From assembly GCA_963710355.1 (NCBI GenBank), contig CAVPZU010000001.1, positions 682,001 to 746,000 on the forward strand: a stretch of 64,000 nucleotides of DNA, read 5' to 3'. Positions 59,030 through 64,000 of the stretch are shown here, piece by piece. The translations under genes were made by a program, and so were the position numbers. The notes beneath the pieces are model-generated. The model was not told where the DNA came from, made no database searches, and saw nothing but the letters and a program-made list of their open reading frames with translations. Source of the stretch: Fen-1359 sp963710355. Its GTDB lineage: Bacteria > Planctomycetota > Phycisphaerae > Sedimentisphaerales > Anaerobacaceae. Positions within the stretch are counted from its first letter, which is position 1. Each line of letters starts with the position of its first letter.

Positions 59030-60505
59030 TTACACCGCTCTCTTAAAGTCGATATATCCGCGTTCCACATCCGTACTGACTAATTGCACTCGGAGCCCTT
59101 GGCCGACATCCATGCCTTCAAAACCGCTCTCTAATCTTCCTTCAATGGGCGGATGCAGAAGACGGACCCACGTGCCTTTGTCAGATGCGCCGGTGACGAT
59201 AGCATCGAACTGCTCCCCGATCCTCGATTCCAGCAGTATTGCTGCTGCGGATTTTGTGACCTGCCGTTCAACTTTTGTCGCTGCGTCTTCTTCTTCGGTG
59301 CAATGCTTTGCGAGCGATTCCAATTCATCGTTCTCGTAGGGCATGGAACGTCCCACCATTGCTGCTTTCAGCAACCGTTGTGTAATCAGATCGGGGTATC
59401 GGCGATTCGGGGCGGTGGAGTGAGTATAGTCCTTGACCGCAAGACCGAAGTGCCCGGCGACACTGCCTCCCGGAAGTTCGACGACGTATTCACCCGCCCC
59501 CATGAGCTTGACGACGCTGAGAGATAGATCGGGAAAGCGGAGAGGATCAGCGGCTTTCGCCGATGCCAGGAATTGCTCCAGTGCCTTTGAGTCGGGCTCC
59601 CTGGGCAACGTTGAGCCCCGTTCTGCGGCAAGCTCGATGATCCGGTCCCAGCGTTTGGGTATGCGGACTACACGTCGCAGCGACGTAAACTTTTTGGACG
59701 CGAGGTATCGTGCGGCAACGCCATTGGCAGCGATCATTAAGTCCTCAATAATTTCTTTGGCCCTGTTCTTTTGTTCGACTTCCAAGTCCTTGAGCTCATC
59801 TCCGTCAAAGACCGGACGTGCTTTTATTATTTCGAGGTCAAGCGCACCGTTCAGGTGCCGGAGCGCTTTCAGTTTCTGGGCCACGCGGTCCTGAAGGCGA
59901 AGGTTCTCGTCGAGACCTTTGACCGTGCCGATCCCTTGCGGCATCGGGCCATTGCCCTCAAGCCAGGCGCCAACGCTGTTGTAGGCAAGCTTTGCGCGAT
60001 TACGGACTGTCGCTCCGTAGATGTCTGAACTCTGAAGCGATCCATCCCCGGCAAGAACCATTTCAATGACGATAGCAAGGCGGTCTGATTCATAATTAAG
60101 AGAGGTAAGATCCGTGGAGAGTTTCTCGGGCAGCATCGGAAACGTCTCGGCAACAGTATAGACCGAGGTGGTGTTTTGCCTCGCATGATCGTCAAGTGCC
60201 AATTGCTTCTTGACGATAGCGTCAACGTCGGCAATGGCGACAAGTATCTTTGCGGCCCCATTGGGCATAGCTTCGGCAACGGTAAGCTGGTCCAGATCAC
60301 GCGAATCGTCGTTGTCGATGGAGCACCAGAGAAGGCCCCTGAGATTGCGCGTCGGTTCCTCAGTTCGCGTCGCTGGCCCGTGGATTTCGTTGAGCTCGGC
60401 GAGCGCCTGAGGAGAAAAATCCGGAAAAAGTCCTCTTTCCATCATCACCTGGTGTGCAATTTTTTGTAAGAGAGAGCGGTGTTGTCTGTCGTCTGTATTC
60501 GTCAT
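59030..60505 (-). CDS. RNB-domain exoribonuclease (RNase II/R family, short form)
   Basis: The 491-residue protein has the RNB catalytic core: LLWCSIDNDDSRDLDQLTVA with the metal-binding Asp cluster, ILVAIADVDAIVKKQLALDD, TSVYTVAETFPMLPEKLSTD, YTHSTAPNRRYPDLITQRLL, and a C-terminal S1-like strand set (RIGEQFDAIVTGASDKGTWV). It lacks the N-terminal cold-shock domains of RNase R. The family degrades RNA 3' to 5'. Its place among sugar-phosphate genes is common to this kind of island rather than functional proof. Confidence 0.87.
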   Translation of the reverse strand: MTNTDDRQHRSLLQKIAHQVMMERGLFPDFSPQALAELNEIHGPATRTEEPTRNLRGLLWCSIDNDDSRDLDQLTVAEAMPNGAAKILVAIADVDAIVKKQLALDDHARQNTTSVYTVAETFPMLPEKLSTDLTSLNYESDRLAIVIEMVLAGDGSLQSSDIYGATVRNRAKLAYNSVGAWLEGNGPMPQGIGTVKGLDENLRLQDRVAQKLKALRHLNGALDLEIIKARPVFDGDELKDLEVEQKNRAKEIIEDLMIAANGVAARYLASKKFTSLRRVVRIPKRWDRIIELAAERGSTLPREPDSKALEQFLASAKAADPLRFPDLSLSVVKLMGAGEYVVELPGGSVAGHFGLAVKDYTHSTAPNRRYPDLITQRLLKAAMVGRSMPYENDELESLAKHCTEEEDAATKVERQVTKSAAAILLESRIGEQFDAIVTGASDKGTWVRLLHPPIEGRLESGFEGMDVGQGLRVQLVSTDVERGYIDFKRAV

Positions 60506-60607
60506 ATTATCACCTTTCTTGAATACCCTGTTGTGATTTCTTGCTCAATGAATGCGTTCTACTCGCCACCGCCATCATTCTCCAAACCTGCGAATAAACC
60601 ATGTCTT

Positions 60608-60808
60608 CTACACCTGTTTATCACCGCTGCCACAGTATTTGAACAGCTTCCAAAGAGACCGCCCACGATACCCTGAAGTGCCGAACATAACCCATTGCTC
60701 TGGCACCGATGGATCAGGAACTTCGGGAAAATAAGCCGTGACAAGTTTAGGTACGTTCACCAGCATCGCTGGTTCGGCAAGTTTTCCTGCATAAGGGTTT
60801 ACTTCCAT
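60608..60808 (-). pseudogene. pgm: pgm (alpha-phosphoglucomutase) N-terminal stub
   Basis: Sixty-six residues, NPYAGKLAEPAMLVNVPKLV, TAYFPEVPDPSVPEQ, VMFGTSGYRG, equal the start of Pgm proteins (NP.AGK.A....LV.VP.L..AYY...PDPS.P.QRV.FGTSGHRG). The stub then ends in unrelated residues. AGGGAG precedes the ATG. The catalytic Ser loop is absent, so it cannot be active. Confidence 0.75.
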
Positions 60809-60822
60809 CGTTCTCCCTTTAA

Positions 60823-61440
60823 TTACTCTGATGACTTTTTTATTAAGGTCTCCATCAGCTTGTCGAATGGTTTGTCGAATTTTTCGACGCCTTCGTCTTC
60901 AAGCTGCTGAGTCGCTTTGTTGATATTTATCCCGAGTTCAGGCAATCGTGCCATTATCCAGTTGGCTTCTTTGACATCTTGTTCGAGGCGTAATTTCGGA
61001 TCGCCGTGATCACGGTAGGCGTTGATGGTTTCAAGCATAACCGTGTTTACGGTGTCCGGTCCGATTATCTGTTCAATGTATTTTATATCGCTGTAGTCCG
61101 GGTTCTTGGTGCTTGTGCTGGCCCAGAGCAGCCGCTGGACACGAGCACCCTTGTCAGCCAGTTTCTTAAATCTATTACTGCCGAAAATCTCCTTGAAGAT
61201 CTGATAAGCCGCCTTAGCGCTCGATATGGCCACTTGCCCACACACCTTCTTCGCAATTTCCCTCTTCTTGCCGCCTGGCTCGAGGAATTTCTCCACCAGA
61301 GGGTCCAACAGGGTGTCAATACGGCTTAAAAAGAAGCTAGCCACCGAGGCTATATGTTTCACTGGCTTCCCCTGGGCTGTGCGCGCTTTCGAGACCTGCA
61401 ATGTAGGCTTCCGCAGCCCGTCGATAACGAGGCAACCCAA
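60823..61440 (-). CDS. tal: Transaldolase, C-terminal piece
   Basis: From about 61386 the frame reads ARTAQGKPVKHIASVASFFL, SRIDTLLDPLVEKFL, QVAISSAKAAYQIFKEIFGS, RVQRLLWASTSTKNPDYSDI, then KYIEQIIGPDTVNTVM. This is the C-terminal half of the TalB/Tal-Pgi-type transaldolase. It joins AYIAGLE of the upstream piece when one T is dropped from 61387-61389. Upstream residues in this frame are nonsense. Confidence 0.83.
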   Translation of the reverse strand: MGCLVIDGLRKPTLQVSKARTAQGKPVKHIASVASFFLSRIDTLLDPLVEKFLEPGGKKREIAKKVCGQVAISSAKAAYQIFKEIFGSNRFKKLADKGARVQRLLWASTSTKNPDYSDIKYIEQIIGPDTVNTVMLETINAYRDHGDPKLRLEQDVKEANWIMARLPELGININKATQQLEDEGVEKFDKPFDKLMETLIKKSSE

Positions 61441-61942
61441 AGAGCAACGTCACATTGACATTGATTCCTTCGCTGATGAGTTGCTGGAGAGCAGGCAGAC
61501 CTTCGGACGTCGCCGGGACTTTGATGAAAACGTTGGGCCTGTTCAGTGCAGCCCACAATCGGCGGGCCTCTTCAATTGTACCTTTGGCGTCATGCGCCAG
61601 ATGAGGGTTGACCTCTAAGCTGACATATCCATCTTTGCCGTCAGTGTTTTCATACACAGACCTGAACTCGTCAGCAGCATCCTGCACGTCACGCTGGCTG
61701 AGAGCTTCATAGATTACTTTAACATCTTTTTTCTTGAGGGCCATATCACGAATGTCCTGGTCGTAAATATGGCTTTCCGCTATCGCCTTCTCAAAGATGG
61801 ATGGGTTCGAAGTCATCCCTCGTAATCCATCCTCCTCAATCAAACGTCGGAGCTCACCGCTTGCGATCAGATCACGTCGGATGTAGTCAAGCCAAATTGA
61901 CTGACCGAGCGTTTCCAATTTTTTCAAAGGATTGTCTTTCAT
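61337..61942 (-). CDS. tal: Transaldolase, N-terminal piece
   Basis: It starts NPLKKLETLGQSIWLDYIRR, DGLRGMTSNPSIFEKAIAES, VSLEVNPHLAHDAKGTIEEA, and has the Schiff-base Lys in NVFIKVPATSEGLPAL, then INVNVTLLFGLPRYRRAAEA. Transaldolase exchanges three-carbon units between sugar phosphates and feeds xylulose-5-P/fructose-6-P to phosphoketolase. The frame breaks at 61387-61389. The start overlaps the rpiB stop by one base, with GGAGG before it. Confidence 0.87.
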   Translation of the reverse strand: MKDNPLKKLETLGQSIWLDYIRRDLIASGELRRLIEEDGLRGMTSNPSIFEKAIAESHIYDQDIRDMALKKKDVKVIYEALSQRDVQDAADEFRSVYENTDGKDGYVSLEVNPHLAHDAKGTIEEARRLWAALNRPNVFIKVPATSEGLPALQQLISEGINVNVTLLFGLPRYRRAAEAYIAGLESAHSPGEASETYSLGG

Positions 61943-62433
61943 TATTTTGCCTCCTTATGTTCCAGTGCCGCAACTTTCGCCAGGCGGCGTTGGAATCGCT
62001 CGTCGCCGCTGAATTTAGCCTGAAGAAATGTTTTGACCAATTCCCAGGCGAACGCATGGCCGACTACAAGGCCACCAAGACAGATCATGTTCATGTCGTC
62101 GTCCTCAACCCCCTGATGAGCCGAAAAAGTTTCATGAATTAAGCTCGCACGTACACCTGCCACTTTGTTGGCAACAACGCACGCCCCCACACCGCTGCCG
62201 CAGATGGCTATGCCGCGATCCACCTTCCCGCCAGCGACTGCACGGGCCAAGGGTATAATAAAATCCGGATAATCATCATCCGGCTTCGGCTGGCGATTAC
62301 CAAATTCGGTCACTTTGTAGCTGGCCTTGCGCAACCTCTCGACGAGGTATTCCTTCAACTCAAACCCTCCATGGTCGGCTGCGACTCCGATGTGTTTCGG
62401 CGTCATAGGCAACATTTTTCTTGGATCAGCCAT
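61942..62433 (-). CDS. rpiB: Ribose-5-phosphate isomerase B
   Basis: The 163-residue protein has IGVAADHGGFELKEYLVERL, YPDFIIPLARAVAGGKVDRG, IAICGSGVGACVVANKVAGV with the active-site Cys, and DDDMNMICLGGLVVGHAFAW. It interconverts ribose-5-P and ribulose-5-P. It heads the sugar-phosphate part of the island and is directly joined to tal. Confidence 0.92.
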   Translation of the reverse strand: MADPRKMLPMTPKHIGVAADHGGFELKEYLVERLRKASYKVTEFGNRQPKPDDDYPDFIIPLARAVAGGKVDRGIAICGSGVGACVVANKVAGVRASLIHETFSAHQGVEDDDMNMICLGGLVVGHAFAWELVKTFLQAKFSGDERFQRRLAKVAALEHKEAK

Positions 62434-62610
62434 TGGGCTTTCCTTCCAACAAGGTCATATCTCGTTCGCAGACATTCCCCACACTGAATCCGTACTATCG
62501 CATCGCAACCGGTCCGGGAACTGAATCGCCAAATGGGATGGCTCCGCCGTGCGAGGCCAAGCTGTTCAAAATTACGCCCGTTCCGTATCCTTCTGAGATG
62601 AGATGCTATG

Positions 62611-63144
62611 CTAAACTTTAACAGGCTCTGTGTGATGCACCTCGGATTCAATGGCTTCTGTGCCTTCGATGATTTTCTTGGCATTGGCCACCTCATCGGC
62701 TGTACCATGTGCGACTATAACATATTTACCTGCCTTGATCGCTGTTTCATATTTCACCACACTATCTTTAGGGATGCCTATGCTGTAAAGGGCAGCACCT
62801 ATGGCGCTGAGGCCTCCAACAACTACAGCGCCTTCCAGCGCTCCAACCAACCAGGCTACCAGCGGACCCGCAACTAAAATCGGCCCAAATCCGGGAATCA
62901 TAAAGAATGCCGATCCAAATAATAAACTCCAGATACCTCCCCAGAAAGCGCCAAGCTTGCCCCAATACTTCATCCGGTCGCCCGTATTGTAGTACCCGAC
63001 TACATGCTCGTCAGAGTGATAGTCCTTACCCACAATAGAAAGCTTCTTCATGGCAAACCCCGCTTTCTGCAGTTCTTTGATACCAGTCTCAGCTTCTATG
63101 TGTGTGTTATACACTGCAACCATTGCATTTTTATTCTCAGCCAT
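62611..63144 (-). CDS. YflT/GSP17M-like stress protein with membrane-spanning glycine-rich centre
   Basis: The N-terminus (AVYNTHIEAETGIKELQKAG, FAMKKLSIVGKDYHSDEHVV, then GYYNTGDRMKYWG) matches the general-stress-protein-17M/YflT domain. The centre is hydrophobic and Gly-rich (GSAFFMIPGFGPILVAGPLV) and the end is KYVIVAHGTADEVANAKKII. Related proteins are DUF1269-type. Likely a membrane stress protein, role unknown. Confidence 0.8.
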   Translation of the reverse strand: MAENKNAMVAVYNTHIEAETGIKELQKAGFAMKKLSIVGKDYHSDEHVVGYYNTGDRMKYWGKLGAFWGGIWSLLFGSAFFMIPGFGPILVAGPLVAWLVGALEGAVVVGGLSAIGAALYSIGIPKDSVVKYETAIKAGKYVIVAHGTADEVANAKKIIEGTEAIESEVHHTEPVKV

Positions 63145-63378
63145 AATTTGATCTCCTTAAATGTTATTGCTGTTTTGATTTTTTGGTTTTAGCTCAAATT
63201 TTACTCTTGTACACAACATCGTTACTATGAATCATATTTAGGTTAATATATAGAATAAAAAATCATCTATATACCGTTCTTCCATTTTCAAAGGATTTAC
63301 CATTTATCTTGTCCTGCTTTCGATTTTGCATATGCAGCTATAAAACACTGTCAGGTCGCTCTCAACATTGAACACGCG
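63145..63378. other. Intergenic spacer between the two stress genes
   Basis: A+T-rich sequence without a gene, probably holding the promoter of the YflT-like gene. Confidence 0.4.
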
Positions 63379-63828
63379 TCACCTCTTTACCACTAGAATC
63401 GGGATTTTGGTATCCTTGTGGATCACACCATAGGTAACACTGCCAAGGGTCGCAGCTGCTAAAGCGATTTGTCCATGGGAACCCATAACAATAAGGTCTA
63501 CATTTGATTTTTCAGCCTCTTTCACAATCCCCTCAACAGGATGTCCTGGTTTTATAATAGCCTTCGATTGAACACCTTTTTTTTCACATAGTTTCTTTAT
63601 TTCTACAGCATATCTTTCAGCAGCCTCCCGTAAATAATCATCTATGGACTCAGCCACACCCGGGAGTGATCGCCCAACAGACACTGTCCGACTTACCAGT
63701 AATCGTTTATCCATAACGCTTATGACAATTATTGAGGCATGTAACTGCTTTGCCAGACCAACCGCATATGTACCTGCCTTTTGAGCTGTTTTTGAACCGT
63801 CTGTTGGCACAAGAATTGTTGAAATCAT
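63379..63828 (-). CDS. Universal stress protein (UspA family)
   Basis: The 149-residue protein has STILVPTDGSKTAQKAGTYA, SIIVISVMDKRLL, and the ATP-binding motif DLIVMGSHGQIALAAATLGS with VTYGVIHKDTKIPILVVKR. The Gly-x2-Gly-x9-Gly(S/T) loop is slightly altered (GSHGQIALAAATLGSV), but an ATP-binding type is likely. AGGGAG precedes the ATG. Confidence 0.9.
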   Translation of the reverse strand: MISTILVPTDGSKTAQKAGTYAVGLAKQLHASIIVISVMDKRLLVSRTVSVGRSLPGVAESIDDYLREAAERYAVEIKKLCEKKGVQSKAIIKPGHPVEGIVKEAEKSNVDLIVMGSHGQIALAAATLGSVTYGVIHKDTKIPILVVKR

Positions 63829-64000
63829 AAATTCTCCCTAAATAAAAACTCTTTCTTAAACATTCTTCCAAACAATATATCCCACTGTCTTTTCACCTCT
63901 GACTGTACGTCGTTAGCCAAAATAAGACAAATTTGCCTTTTACCCCACAAAAAAAAGATGATATCACCCCTAATTAACGCTGCCTTGCGTAAGTCCAGTC

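Noticed and set aside
1..64000. CRISPR array, rRNA genes or replication origin
   Set aside because: No regularly spaced repeat series, no rRNA-like conserved blocks and no DnaA-box cluster were seen on reading the window.

Overview
The window is bacterial, with tight gene packing, Shine-Dalgarno starts and many 4-nt stop/start overlaps. The mix of genes fits a Planctomycetota genome, probably a Phycisphaerae/Sedimentisphaerales-like lineage from an environmental assembly. The main hints are a type II secretion operon with a PilM-like GspL, an EpsI protein, a Gly/Cys C-terminal sorting tail next to a CPBP protease, and a Ycf46/Ycf35/DUF2997 cluster. This placement is inference; no rRNA or marker-protein comparison was possible. 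At least seven genes are split by what looks like one extra base each (near 7146, 14027, 43185, 43359, 48980, 53055 and 61388). That pattern suggests insertion-type sequence errors more than real gene decay.

Layout. 0-3 kb (minus): end of an exopolysaccharide locus (Wzx-type flippase cut by the window edge, polysaccharide-deacetylase-like protein, EpsI). 3.8-9.1 kb (plus): a giant beta-helix / InlB-repeat / beta-propeller / ZU5-like surface protein ending in Ser-Gly-Cys, one membrane helix and basic residues, followed 3 nt later by a CPBP intramembrane protease. 9.3-20.0 kb (plus): type II secretion operon gspC-D-E-F-G-I-J-K-L-M. 20.3-22.9 kb: an AbiE toxin-antitoxin islet bounded by a 50-bp duplication of tRNA-Arg(TCT), with no integrase. 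23-27 kb: a deoxyhypusine-synthase-like enzyme and a type III ornithine decarboxylase (polyamines) around an inserted hypothetical gene. 27.6-30.8 kb: a YtrA-type GntR regulator with an ABC transporter. 31.4-39.6 kb (minus): a compact operon of pseudo-rhomboid, radical SAM enzyme, 70-aa protein, Ycf46 AAA+ ATPase, Ycf35-like protein, DUF2997 protein, zinc-ribbon/S26-like membrane protein, TPR protein and PilT. 39.8-40.7 kb: an intact IS5/IS427-type insertion sequence. 40.9-44.5 kb: a four-gene operon of radical SAM/SPASM enzyme, membrane protein with a Cys-Ala repeat tail, TPM lipoprotein and LemA. 44.9-46.1 kb: two conserved hypotheticals. 46.1-47.3 kb: a scrap zone with four hairpins, an IS630 fragment fused to a metG fragment, and a repeat shared with 27.4 and 31.1 kb.

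47.3-63.8 kb (minus) is an island of central-carbon and stress genes, largely richer in G+C by eye: universal stress protein, YflT-like protein, RpiB, transaldolase, RNB exonuclease, HAD phosphatase, acetate kinase, phosphoketolase, PMM-like HAD, GH130, plasma-membrane-type H+-ATPase and a PTS enzyme I-like protein. Together they form a pentose-phosphate/phosphoketolase shunt that makes acetyl-phosphate and then acetate plus ATP, with mannose-sugar handling and proton pumping. Three genes of this island (class I aldolase, manA, pgm) survive only as gutted stubs that keep the operon's start/stop overlaps.

The strongest candidates for undescribed systems are the radical SAM/SPASM plus Cys-Ala-tail operon, the pseudo-rhomboid/radical SAM/Ycf46/Ycf35/DUF2997/PilT operon, the sorting-tail plus CPBP protease plus T2SS block, and the integrase-free AbiE islet in tRNA-Arg.
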